From NCBI GenBank assembly GCA_032718865.1, contig JALUTQ010000018.1, positions 186,001-250,000 on the forward strand: DNA of 64,000 nucleotides, read 5' to 3'. The notes under the pieces were generated by a model, which made no database searches, had not been told where the DNA came from, and saw only the letters and a program-made list of their open reading frames with translations. The stretch's first letter is position 1. Every line of letters starts with the position of its first letter. Both the position numbers and the translations under genes were made by a program. Source of the DNA: Tilletia caries (taxonomy: Eukaryota; Basidiomycota; Exobasidiomycetes; Tilletiales; Tilletiaceae). Shown piece after piece: positions 1-10,156 of this stretch.

Positions 1-1474
1 CTCGTAGATGGCACCGATCTTGCTGTCCCGCCAGTACTTCTCAATGCCCTGCTCGCGGGTGAATCCCTGACCACCGGCCCACTCGATAGCGCTACCAGAG
101 GCGCGCTGAGCGACCTGGGACGAGTACAGCTTAGCCATCGCAGCCTCCTTGGCAAACGGACGGCCCTCCTCCTTGAGCCGGGCGGCGTTGTAGGTCATCA
201 GCCGGGCGGCCTCGATCTCAGTCGCGATCTGGGCAATCTGGAACTGCATGCCCTGGTTGGAGGCGACGGGCTTGCCGAACTGGACGCGCTCGGCGGCGTA
301 CCGGACCGACTTCTCGAAGGCGCCCTGGGCGAGACCGACCATCTGGGCGGCGATGCCGACCCGACCCTCGTTGAGGATCTCGATGGCGATCTTGTAGCCT
401 TTGCCCTCGACGCCGATCAGGTTCTCCGCGGGCACGGTGACGTCGTCGAAGTTGACGGTGCAGGTGGAGGATGCGCGGATGCCGAGCTTCTTCTCCTTCT
501 TGGCGATCTGGACGCCCATGGCCTTCTCGACGGCGAAGGCGGAGATGCCCTTGTAGCCCTTGGAAGGGTCTGCCTGGGCGAAGACGATGAAGAACTCGGC
601 CTCGGCAGAGTTGGTGATCCACATCTTGCTGCCGTTGATCTTCCATGTCTTTCCGTCGTCGGACTTCTTGCAGGTGGTCTTCATAGCAAAGGCGTCTGAG
701 CCGGAGGAGGGCTCGGACAGGCAGAAGGAGCCGAGCTGGAAGTGGGTTTGAATCAAGCGCGAGTTCAGTCAAGCTTTCCAGCGTAGATCACGAGCGAGGA
801 GCAGAAGGAGTAAGAACTTACAGTACCCTCACAGAGCTGGGGCATGTACTTGGCCCGGAGCTCCTCCGACGCGTACTTTCGCAGAACCGTGCTGACCAGA
901 GTCTGTGCGGAATCAAGAAATTCCGGTTGCGTCAGTGTGATTCCCAAGATCAGCCGAGGGGCAAGCCTCAGACATGCGACTGGGTGCTCACGTTGTGGAC
1001 GTCACACAGGACCGAGACGGACGGGTCGACCTTGGCGAGCTCCTCGATGACAATGATGGCAGAGGTGAAGGACATATCCGCACCACCCTGCTCAGCGCTA
1101 GCCTCGATGCCCATGAACCCATTCTCGAAGAGAGCCTTGATGACCTCCGGGTCCATCTTCTCGTTCTCGTCCATAGCCTCGACCTTGGGAGCGATGAACT
1201 CCTGAGCGAAGCGCTGGGCGGTGTCGCGGATCATGTTCTCCTCGTCGGAGTACTTCTGGAGCGAGTTGAGGCCGAAGGGGCTCTCGAACTCCTCGGAGCG
1301 GGCGAGTGCGGAGGCGGAGAAGGCGCGGCTGGGGCTGCTGGCGGAGGGCGAGCCTGCTGATGCTACGCGGGACGCTGTTGCTGCTGGGAAGGCGGCGAGA
1401 CGGGCGGCGGGAGCGACAGCGGCGACGCGGGATGCTGCGCGCATGCAGCGGAGGGACGAAGACTGGAGAGACAT
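1..1474 (-). CDS. ACADSB: short/branched-chain acyl-CoA dehydrogenase, mitochondrial (3' end outside window)
   Basis: FAD-dependent acyl-CoA dehydrogenase of mitochondrial beta-oxidation or branched amino-acid breakdown. Three exons read on the minus strand: 1474-992, 902-822 and 735-1, all joined in phase 0. The ATG at 1474 starts a Ser/Ala/Arg-rich leader of about 60 residues, typical of a mitochondrial presequence. The acyl-CoA dehydrogenase N-terminal alpha domain follows, then the middle beta domain with LSEPSSGSDAF and WITNSAEAEFF, then the start of the C-terminal helical domain (GRVGIAAQMVGLAQGAF). The phrase CDVHNTLVSTVLRKYAS across the first intron is typical of the short/branched-chain (ACADSB) group rather than of medium- or very-long-chain enzymes. 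The catalytic Glu region lies beyond the window edge, so activity cannot be judged. The neighbour is a second acyl-CoA dehydrogenase in the same direction. Confidence 0.9.
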
Positions 1475-1983
1475 TGCTGGCGTGTACAATCACAAGGGGG
1501 AGAAAGGTGCAGTGGGAGTGAGGAGAGGATGGTGGTCGTAAGCTCCTCAGCTAAGATTAATTGTACCACCCCCACTCGCTCCCTCTTACCATACATACAT
1601 ACACACTCATCCATTCCAGACGCAGCAGCCCCGGCAGTCTCGGTCTGGGGAAGCGCGGTCACAGCGCTCGCATCCTTTCATTCGCAAGGCTGCCTCCGTC
1701 AGCAACTATACTTACATCCCACTCCCTCTCTGCCCTTCAACGAAGGGGAGGGAGCCAAGCGTGCAAAACATCGATTCAAGGTGCTGTTCCGACTTCTTCG
1801 GCCATCGGGTCCACCTTGGACGCCGAGCCCGGCCTTATCCGGCTTTCCAGTTGACCTGATCCATTTCATGTCAGCATTTTCAGCATCAGCAACTCCGGTA
1901 TTTACAAGATCCAGCATGAGCCCAAAGGAGAGGGTACGGCCTACGGGGGCGATTCTGGGTGGCGAGTGGCGACTGGCGAGGAC
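1475..1983. other. intergenic, tandem genes
   Basis: Gap between the start of the short/branched-chain dehydrogenase and the stop of glutaryl-CoA dehydrogenase, both on the minus strand. It must hold the promoter of the former and the 3' UTR of the latter. It has pyrimidine-rich stretches and a catacatacata run near 1591-1605. No coding signal was seen. Confidence 0.6.
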
Positions 1984-3788
1984 TCAGGCAAACGCTTGCA
2001 CGCCTGTGATGGCCTTGCCGATGATGAGCCCGTGGATGTTGCTCGTGCCCTCGTCTGCGGGAGAGGTAAAGACAGGGTAGTCAGTTGGAATTGCAATTCC
2101 TCTCGAAAGGGCCGAAAGGCGAGGGAGCACACTCACAAGTGTTGACGACGTGCAGGTTGGCAGCATGCCGGCTGGTGGCGTACTCGTCGCTCGCAGCATT
2201 TCCACCGACTGCAGGTGGGGAGGAAGAAAGGGTCAGCTCGCGCGATAGATACAGTATGGACCTTCCGGATTCTCGAACACGTACAGATCTCAAGCTGAAT
2301 GGGATAGAACGCGGCATGGACAAGAAAGAACGCGTTAGACATCAGAGAGTCAGCGCGAAAGAACTAATCACTGAAAACATGAAGGAAGGCAGACTCACCA
2401 GTAGGCGGGCATGTGTCACCGCAGCTCCACAGTTGTTGCGCTTCACCATGCTAACCATCTCCGGGCACCACACCTTCTGATCCTTCAGCCTGCCCACCTG
2501 CAGACTGCCCAACAACCCAAAAGCGACAGCACTATGCGCATCAACAATCGTCTTCTGGATCAACTGGAACCCAGCAAGCGGCTTCTTGAACTGGTGTCGA
2601 TCAAGCGCATACTGCCGCGCCTCGCTAATGCACGCCTCCAGCGCGCCCAAGCTGCCCCAGCTGATCCCGTACCGGGCCGAGTTGAGACATTCGAAGGGCC
2701 CGCCTAGGCCCGGCTTGGTGTGCGGCAGGAGGGCCTCGGAGGACTTGACGCGGACGTTGTCGAGGAAGATGGAGCCTGTGACGGAGGCGCGGAGCATCAT
2801 CTTGTGCTTGATCGGAGGGGCGCTGAGGCCGGGGGTGTCCTTGTCCAGAACGAAGCCGCGGACCTTGTTGTCGGCGGGACACCGCGCCCAGATCACGAAG
2901 ACATCGCTGTGGCGAAGTTCCGAGTGCATTAATATTGTGTGTATGAGTGGTCAGCTCCATTCGCTATATTGGAAGCATTTCCAGGGGAGATACAACTCAC
3001 GAGTACGGCGAGCTACTGATCCAAGTCTTACTTCCGTTCAAAATCCACTCGCCATCGCCAGTATCCTTAGCAACGGTCTCCATGCTGGAAGGGTCCGAAC
3101 CATGATTAGGCTCCGTGAGACCAAAGCAGCCCACAAGCTCGCCCTTAGCCATCCGCGGCAGGTATTTCTCCTTCTGCGCCTCACTCCCAAACTGGTTGAT
3201 AGCGCCCATGGCCAACGAGGACTGCACGGACATAATGGAGCGGAAGCCAGAGTCCACTCGCTCGATCTCGCGCGCTACGAGGCCGTAGGCGACGTTGCTC
3301 ACGCCCGCACAGCCGTAGCCGTCAATAGTGACGCCCAGCAGACCGACCTCGCCGAGCGCGGGCATGATGGTCGGATCCCACGACTCGTTGCGGTACATCT
3401 CCTTAACCTTGGGCGCAAGGACGTCCTGCGCAAACGCACGGGCCGTCTCCTGAATCGCGATTTCGTCCTCGGTCAGGAGCGACTTGATCTCAAAGGGATC
3501 TTCCCAGTCGAACTTGCTGAACTTGGTCATCTTATATTCGTGCGTGTAGATGGCATCGGGGCTGAAGGTGCTCTGTGTCGGTGGCTCCGAAATCGGGCTT
3601 GCGGCGCTCACGGCAGACGCGGCGATTGGGGCGGTGGCCGAGGTCGAGAGGGGCGCTGCCGACGCTCCCACAGAGGAAGAGGAGGCGAGGGGCAGAGCTG
3701 AGCGAGCCAGCAATGAGCGGGTTGCCGCAGGAGCGGAGGCGCCCCGGGAAGCGGCGGAGGCGGCGGAAGAGAGAGCGCTGCGGAACAT
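1984..3788 (-). CDS. GCDH: glutaryl-CoA dehydrogenase, mitochondrial
   Basis: Oxidative decarboxylation of glutaryl-CoA to crotonyl-CoA in lysine/tryptophan breakdown. Five exons: 3788-3001, 2906-2399, 2294-2285, 2208-2137 and 2054-1984, giving 482 residues. An Ala/Ser-rich mitochondrial leader of about 70 residues precedes FDWEDPFEIKSLLTEDE. Family-diagnostic phrases follow: GYGCAGVSNVAYGLVARE, ERVDSGFRSIMSVQSSL and LTEPNHGSDPSSMET. The C-terminal half has RYGISWGSLGALEACISEAR and the catalytic Glu in NTYEGTSNIHGLIIG, both as in human GCDH. The third exon is only 10 nt (2285-2294); without it the frame is lost and the conserved FGGNAASDEY segment cannot be joined. The gene diverges from the Faf1-like gene with 350 bp between start codons. 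Confidence 0.93.
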
Positions 3789-4138
3789 GATGAGGAACGC
3801 AGGGCGGGGGAGATGGTGGGAAGGGAAGAGAAGCAAGGGGGGAGGAAGGAGGAAAGGGGAGGATGAAGGCGAGGGCGAGGGTAATGGCCGGCTACTCAGA
3901 TGAAATTCTGTAGCCGGGTTAGGTAACACCACCTACCGTTTGTGAGCCGTTCGACGGCCATTCCAGTGGCTGAAAATTGGACAATTTTGAGATCATCCGG
4001 GGCATGTCGGGCCGAGATTCGGGCTCTGCGAAAGGCTCCGAGCGTGCACCCAGCGACCAGCGTCCAAAAAATTTGGCAAGGTCGACTTCCAGGCGGCAGG
4101 CGCAGACAACCCACGTACTCGTAGGAAGGAAGGTCAAG
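3789..4138. promoter_or_regulatory. divergent promoter region GCDH / Faf1-like gene
   Basis: About 350 bp between two outward-facing start codons, so both promoters must lie here. It holds a purine-rich stretch at about 3830-3895. No certain TATA box or other named element was recognised. Confidence 0.5.
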
Positions 4139-5499
4139 ATGAAGAAGCAAGCAGGAACAGCGTCGGCATCTGCGAAGGGGAAGAGGAGGGCGGAAGAGAC
4201 GTCAGAGGTTCAAGGCAGCGCCTCCGTGTCAAGTCGGAAGGGGAAACGTCCAGCCAGCGATGACGAAGATAGCGAAGACGGAAAGGAAGACAATAGCGAC
4301 GACGATGAGGACGAGGGCAAGGCATACGGGCTGGCTGTACTGAGACAGCTCGGCATCGACCCGGCCAGCGTACCTTCCAACCAGTCCCAAGCGCGCAAGT
4401 CCACAACAAAACAGAAGGAAACATCACAATCTCTACCTGCCAATCTTAAGCAGGCGTCCAGCGCACGCGCGCCGGCAAGCGACAACGGCGCGTCAACTCC
4501 TTTTCCGCTTACGTCGAAGCCGTCTAGTCGCGTGACTGCTCAACTTCCCGTCCGGCGCCAACCAGAAACCATCGTGTTTGATGGTGGGGCAGGTACTTCC
4601 GCATCTGGATCAAAAGACGAGGCCCTGAACACCTATGTCGACAGCAAGGCCGCACGGAAAGCATTCATGGTGAGCCACTCTAAGCCTCATTCTCGCTGAG
4701 GAGCATTGCCAATACTCACCCATCCTCCGTCCTGCAGTCCTCCCGCATCGACCGGATCAGCGACGGCGCCAGCCTGCCCGGCAACCCGAACGGCAAAGGC
4801 AAAGCGCGCGCACAAGACGACGACGAAGCCGCCGACGAAAAAGAACAAAAAGCGAACGACCGGATGCTCTCCCACCTACTCTCCACCACCCTCTTCGCCC
4901 CAGGAGCAGACGCCTCCTCAACCCCCTCCACCAGACGGAACGGCAAACCCTCCCTCGACCCATCAAAGGGAACCCTCGCCTCCGTGCTCGAACTCTCGTC
5001 CTCGCACGAGCAGAGGAAAGGAGCGGTCGTCGGACGCGGGTGGGGCGATGCCCAAGCCCGTCTGCAAGAGCTCGGCAAGATGCCGAACCGCGTCCGCGAA
5101 GGTCTGAAAAAAGCGGCCAAAGGGAGAGTAGAGAAGGAGCAGGATCGCGCGCGCGAGCTAGGCCTCGTCCATCGGTCCCTCAACAAGGGCAAACGCACCA
5201 ATATGGGCGGGACGGGCGCGATTGGGGCTGTGGATATGGCGCTCAGTGGGGTCGGGTCGAGCAAGAAGCCGAAGGATCGGGTGCGCGGGTTGGGATTGGG
5301 CGTGGGGTCGTTTGGTGGGGGGAAACTTACCATTAGCTCGCGGGATGTCGAGAAGATCAATGGGCCATCTTCGTCGCGTGGACGGGGCGGTGGCAGGGGC
5401 GGAAGAGGCGGGCGAGGAGGTGGTGGAAGAGGCGGCGGCGGAGGAGGTGGGAGGGGAGGCGGGGGAGGAGGACCCCCAAGAAAGAAGCAGCGAATGTAG
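4139..5499 (+). CDS. basic RGG-tailed nuclear protein, Faf1/C1orf131 (DUF4602)-like
   Basis: Two exons, 4139-4669 and 4738-5499, 430 residues. The N-terminus is low-complexity with an acidic stretch (SDDEDSEDGKEDNSDDDEDE). A short conserved block, ETIVFDGG then KAARKAFMSSRIDRIS, spans the intron. The second half is Lys/Arg-rich. The segment VGSFGGGKLTISSRDVEKING resembles the C-terminal block of the Faf1/C1orf131 small-subunit pre-rRNA processing family. A glycine-rich RGG box of about 40 residues and a terminal basic PPRKKQRM, which could be a nuclear localisation signal, follow. A nucleolar role is inferred from these features only. The RGG tail is unusual for Faf1 and the assignment is tentative. 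Confidence 0.55.
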
Positions 5500-5577
5500 T
5501 AGAAAACGCTCTAGGTGTATAATGCGCATCAAAGGGTGTCCAAAGCGTAATGTCCATCTATTGCAGCGTATTCAAAA

Positions 5578-6502
5578 TCAAGTCCGCAACGGAGAGTATT
5601 CCAACGGCTGCAAAGCGATTCGCCCGAGATCAAAGGGTAGAGGAGTCCGTTCAGCGCGTCCGCTCCGGATCATGCGCACAGACAGGGTCACTAATGATGA
5701 TATACTCACCACTTTCGGCTGCTTCCACGCAAGCCAGTCGCTGCTTTCCGTAGGCAGTAAGCCCATGCTCCAGCACTTGTACAGCCCGAGCGCGATGCAT
5801 CCGAGCTGGCACGCGATGAAGACGGCTTTTTGCAGGAGGAGGGAATGTTGGGACGAGGTCAGGCGCTGGAAGGCTGCGGGTTCGGAAAATATGTCACCAA
5901 GACGAGGTTCAATAGCGAGCGGAAGGGCAACCAGGGGTCATCACGATCAGCTCGGGGGTATTCTCATAGCGGAAAAGGAAAGGAAAAGGGGCTGAGACAA
6001 CAACTCACGCTGGTCAAGACTCGTCAACGCCTTAATCGGATTCGTAACCAGCATGCCGACGGCCATCATGCTGAAAATCTGTACGCCCGAACCAGACATG
6101 TACAGCATGATGCCGTTCATCGGCAGACTCTTCGCTGGGGCCAGTGCGATTTCCCATGCTTTGGCCTGTTGCAGGGCCGAGTGCTGGGCGGGGGTGGGGC
6201 GGGCGAGGGTCTTGGTTGATGCTGTCGCTTGGGCTGCCTTTTTGGAGGAGGAGATGGGCGCGGCGAGGTCGGAGAAGCCGGGTGGGGAGGGGATGGACGG
6301 ATCGCGCTTTGTCCTTTGGGTCGATTCCGTCGGCGAGGAATGCATACAACAGTCGTCAGTCAAGAGTATGTGGTACAAGAGGAAGTATGTATGCGGGTAC
6401 TCACAGCGCCGACGTCGAGGCATTTCCGGTGCTGGCGCTCGGCCGTGGCGCGAGGGACCAGGCGGCGATGGAATGGAGCGGAGGAGCGGAAGCGCTGGCC
6501 AT
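5578..6502 (-). CDS. EMC4: ER membrane protein complex subunit 4
   Basis: Four exons: 6502-6405, 6313-6009, 5873-5710 and 5607-5578, 198 residues. EMC4 is a subunit of the ER membrane complex that inserts tail-anchored and multipass proteins. Family hallmarks are visible: SIPSPPGF near the N-terminus, KAWEIALAPAKSLPMNGIMLYMSG followed by the first membrane segment, and LGLYKCWSMGLLPTESSDWLAW near the C-terminus, matching the KCQSMGLLPT-SDWLAF end of animal EMC4. The last exon encodes only nine residues. The first exon uses the ATG at 6502; the acceptor before the second exon (AAAG) is weaker than the rest but is required by phase. Its stop is 78 bp from that of the convergent Faf1-like gene. 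Confidence 0.9.
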
Positions 6503-6867
6503 GATCTGCGTGGATTGTTGAGGAAGCTGTGGGATGGAGATGGTTGTGGTCAAGAAGCTGGAGAGTTGGAAGGAGCGGGCGACGTACGCACTGACCTACA
6601 TAGCTTCCCCCATCGTGGACAACCTCGGACCTGCCTGAGGCCTGAGGAAGCATCAACCTCGCGACCGGCTTCACCCAGGGAGAGGGAGAGACGCGCGCGG
6701 GTGCCAGGCAGAAGCGGAGCGCAGCGAACTTAGTGAACGATTCCGAGTGGCATACATACATACTGTACATGGCACTCCGTCTGCTCTGCCATCGATCGCC
6801 CCTTCTTCAGCGCACGTACCACAGACCAACAACACTCCCTGGCCGGACCTGTTCTCGGCGAAGCAAG
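6503..6867. promoter_or_regulatory. divergent promoter region EMC4 / PTRHD1
   Basis: 365 bp between outward-facing start codons. It must contain both promoters. No recognisable named motif was found. Confidence 0.45.
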
Positions 6868-7428
6868 ATGTCCTCAAGCTTAGAAGCCAGCGCCAGTGCG
6901 GACCCTGCGCAGCCTGAAGCGGAGGAGCAACAGCGTCCCTTGGTCATGCAGATCATCATCGACCGTCCCATCACAAAGGTGAGTTCCGATTTCCCATCTC
7001 GTATGTTAAAAGACGCCTGGCTCAAAACCTCTCTTGCTCTTCAGTCATCGGATTGGAATCGAGGCGCCCTGATTGCGCAGGGATCACACGCCGCCGTCGC
7101 CATCATCGCCCAGACGATAGACGAGCCCGCGACGAAGGAGTACATCGCCCCCGCCCATCTCGGTTCGATGCACAAAGTTGTCCTCCAAGCTCCCAAGAGC
7201 GGCACCCTCGCCGAGCTAAGCCAACGACTACTCGAAGCTCAAACGGCGGAGGTTCGCGATGCCAATGAGGATGCACAGACGGCGAGGGCGACAGGACTGC
7301 AGTTCCCAAAACATCATCTATGGATTGAGCAGCCTGAGGGGATCCCGACTGCCATAGCCATCGCTCCGAACAGGAAACCGCCGGCGCTGAAGAAGATCTT
7401 GGATAAGTGCGCTCTGCTGCGGGACTGA
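6868..7428 (+). CDS. PTRHD1: PTRHD1-type peptidyl-tRNA hydrolase-fold protein
   Basis: Two exons, 6868-6978 and 7045-7428, 164 residues. The protein has the Pth2 fold but the PTRHD1 signature: LVMQIIIDR, WNRGALIAQGSHAAVAII, MHKVVLQAPKSGTLAELSQRL, HHLWIEQPEGIPTAIAI and the C-terminal PALKKILDKCALL. These match human PTRHD1 block by block, whereas true Pth2 has a different central region; that family member is also in this window at 39.2-40.3 kb. PTRHD1 biochemistry is poorly defined, so hydrolysis of peptidyl-tRNA is inferred from the fold. The 66-nt intron is a multiple of three and has no in-frame stop, so retention would give a protein 22 residues longer. Confidence 0.85.
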   Translation: MSSSLEASASADPAQPEAEEQQRPLVMQIIIDRPITKVSSDFPSRMLKDAWLKTSLALQSSDWNRGALIAQGSHAAVAIIAQTIDEPATKEYIAPAHLGSMHKVVLQAPKSGTLAELSQRLLEAQTAEVRDANEDAQTARATGLQFPKHHLWIEQPEGIPTAIAIAPNRKPPALKKILDKCALLRD

Positions 7429-8314
7429 TGGGTAGGATCGCTCTGCGCAAACAGTGAACGTCCAGGATCCGGTCCGCCCCATTCTTCAGTCCTTCCTCCT
7501 CGCCATTCAACGATGTCACGCGTACAACGACGAATCGGGGTGCGATCGCGGGAAAAACGCATCATCCCTTCAGGACCGCACCGTGGCGGCAGGGCATGCG
7601 CAGCTCATCTTACTCTCGACAGTTTGGTTTAAATGACAGGTGGTTTCGAACCTGCGGTGCCTGCGAACACGGGCCCGCTTTCATCCTTCACAGCGGACCA
7701 CAGGTGGAAGTGGATCGGGGGCGATGGCGTCGGGCATCCCATACGGCAGGAGGCCGCCCCGCTTGGAGCTGTGGAGCTTGGCCCTCTGATGAATCTGCAT
7801 CTGCGGCTCCAGGTTCGACCGGGCAACACTACACCCAGTCCTCAACGTTCATACACCGACTCGCCCAACTCTCGCCATTCGCCGTCAGCAGTTGGAAGGG
7901 CGGGTGCAGGAGCACCGTCCCTACCGGTCACGTCAACGCCATCGTTATTTCGCTCTGGGTCAGGAGGACAAATTCGGGAGCAGCATCGCCACGGGATTCT
8001 TGCACGACTGAGCCTCGCTTCTCTCTGTCGCGCCTCTCCCTGTCTTGGGACAGCACAAGGCTTTCTTGTACGGTGGAAGCGACCAGTCTCGCCAAAGTGG
8101 TAGCAATCAATCTGAACTCCCCTGCGCGTCACATCGAGTCCAAAGCAGGTTGCTGTTCGTGACGGGATCTAAGTTGTTGTATTCGTGGGCGTTAATGGGA
8201 GGGAAAAGGTCTTGCCCCAAGATGCAGTGGGTCAAAAGCCAAGTTCCTCAGCTACATAAAAGAGACCGGGGGTTGAAAAGAGTGGAGGGAGGCGTCCAGT
8301 TCTACTTTCTTTTT
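7429..8314. other. intergenic between convergent genes, no gene recognised
   Basis: 886 bp between the stops of PTRHD1 (+) and IDH1 (-). Several moderately long ORFs exist on both strands (for example 7629-8103), but they overlap each other, have no recognisable domain and fit the high-GC background. A sequence near 7645 resembles a tRNA T-loop but no cloverleaf could be built. Probably 3' UTRs and spacer. Confidence 0.55.
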
Positions 8315-9839
8315 CTACAAGTGGTCCAAGATCGCCTTGGTCATATCGTGCGTCTTGGCCTTGCCACCCATGTCCGCCGAGCGCACCTTGCCCTCCTGAA
8401 TGACCTGATACACCGCATTCGAGATCTGGTTCGCCTGCGTGTCCAGACCGAGGTGTCTCAGCATCATCGAGGCCGAGAGCACCATGGCCGTCGGGTTCGC
8501 GACACCTTCGCCCATGATGTCCTTGGCGACGTGTCGGCAGCCGGGCTCGTACAGGGCGTACTCGCGGCCGATGTTGCAGCCGGGGACCATTCCGGGCCCG
8601 CCGACGAGGGCGGCGCCGATGTTGGTCACGATGTTGCCGTACAGGTTGGGCATCACCATGACGTCGAACTGCTGGGGCTTCCACACGAGCTGCATCGAGC
8701 TGTTTTCAAGATGGGACAAGAGTGGTTAGTAATTCAACTCTTAGAAAACAGCGCTTCCACATTGTGGAAAGACCGATTGAGAACGTACGTGTTGTCGACA
8801 ATCATGTCGTTGCTCTCGATGCCACTGCTCTTGTAGTCCTCGGCAACTTTGCGGAAGGTGTTGAGGAAGAGACCGTCACCGAGCTTCATGATGTTCGCCT
8901 TGTGCACGCAGGTGACCTTCTTGCGTCCGTTCTTGAGGGCGAAGTCGAATGCGAAACGGGCGATACGTTCAGCCTTGGCGCGCGTGGAGACCTTGAGCGA
9001 TTCTACGACACCGGGGTACGACTGTACATGTCCAGAAAGAGGATTTATGAGTGCGTTGTGAATGGTAAGGGTTAAAAACGCGTCGATTTCTACGCACCTG
9101 GTGCTCGAGACCACTGTACTCTCCCTCGGTGTTTTCACGGATGATAGCAAAGTCGACGTCCTTGTGTCGGGTAGGGAGACCGGGCAGACTCTTGCAAATA
9201 ACGAGGGACGCGTAGATGTCGAGTTGCTGGCGCATGGCGACGTTCCAGGAGTTGTGCGAGGCAGTCTCAATGGGGGTGAATAGGATGCCTGTAAAGAAGG
9301 ACAGAAGGTAAGTATGTGGATGCATTTGCAGAGTCGAATGCTGTGCATCTCACCCTTGAGTCCGACCTTGTTCCGGCGAAGACTGTCCATGGCCTCCTTG
9401 AAGAGCGCCTCGGAGCCGTGGGTCTCCCCGCTGACATCGAACTGCTCCCACTCGACCGGCGTGTTGAGGTACTCGAAAATCTCCTTGACAGAGTCCTAGA
9501 AACGAGAAACGCCAGGCGCAAAAGAGGTTAGAAGAAAGGTCCGGCGATCACATAACCGGAAGAAGAAAAAAGGAGGAAACTCGCCATCAATTCCTGCCCT
9601 ACACCGTCGCCCGGCACACATGTGACACTGAAGATGCCGCCGTATTTGGTAGGACCGCGGGATGCAGCGCGAGGGACACCCGCAGCGAGCGTGGTAGCCG
9701 CCCGACGATGCTTCTGAGTGGCCGCGGTCAAGACGGCGGCACGTGCTGCGACCTGTGCGGGGGCGTTCCCCTGCTGGGTCAGGGCAGCCACGGCCGAGGC
9801 GAGAGGGCCGGCGGTGGATTTGCGTAAGACGGAGGACAT
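8315..9839 (-). CDS. IDH1: isocitrate dehydrogenase [NAD] subunit 1, mitochondrial
   Basis: TCA-cycle NAD-dependent isocitrate dehydrogenase. Five exons: 9839-9585, 9495-9354, 9288-9098, 9021-8789 and 8699-8315, 401 residues. A mitochondrial leader of about 60 residues precedes [16 protein letters not shown]. The body shows [20 protein letters not shown], then [35 protein letters not shown] and [12 protein letters not shown]. The [11 protein letters not shown] and [14 protein letters not shown] forms and the overall match to yeast Idh1 favour the regulatory subunit 1 over Idh2. The first intron starts with GC rather than GT (ATG|GCGAGT). Divergent from RNase T2 with 317 bp between starts. Confidence 0.93.
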
Positions 9840-10156
9840 TTGCTGTAATAAAAGGGGAGAGACACTTGGGAATGGATGAGGTCGGGACTGTGGATGGGAT
9901 CAGGGATGGACGGGATGGGCGCGGTTGGACCACCTACCTTGCGCTCTTGCTTCGGCCTGTTGTGCGTATCGGAGATGACCGAGACTTCGCTGAGACTCTG
10001 TGCAGATAAGAGATCGGCGGGCTTTGATAAGATCAAGAGATTTAAGCTCATCTCGTGTGCTCCCCCCCCTCATCATCGTCTCATGATGGCCCAAGCGCAT
10101 GCATTCAGCCTGCCCTGCCCTTAACTTCGAACCTCACTGATTACTGATTCTACAAG
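9840..10156. promoter_or_regulatory. divergent promoter region IDH1 / RNase T2
   Basis: 317 bp between outward-facing start codons. It contains a CCCCCCC run near 10066. No named motif was recognised. Confidence 0.45.

Noticed and set aside
218..772. Long Arg-rich ORF antisense-frame to the acyl-CoA dehydrogenase
   Set aside because: Shadow of the real coding exon in GC-rich DNA; the translation is low-complexity Arg/Pro with no domain.
7635..7700. Possible tRNA (GGTTTCGAACC resembles a T-loop)
   Set aside because: No matching D arm, anticodon arm or acceptor stem could be built on either strand.
7629..8162. ORFs of 96-188 codons in the PTRHD1-IDH1 gap
   Set aside because: Overlapping frames on both strands, no family resemblance, no coherent splice structure.
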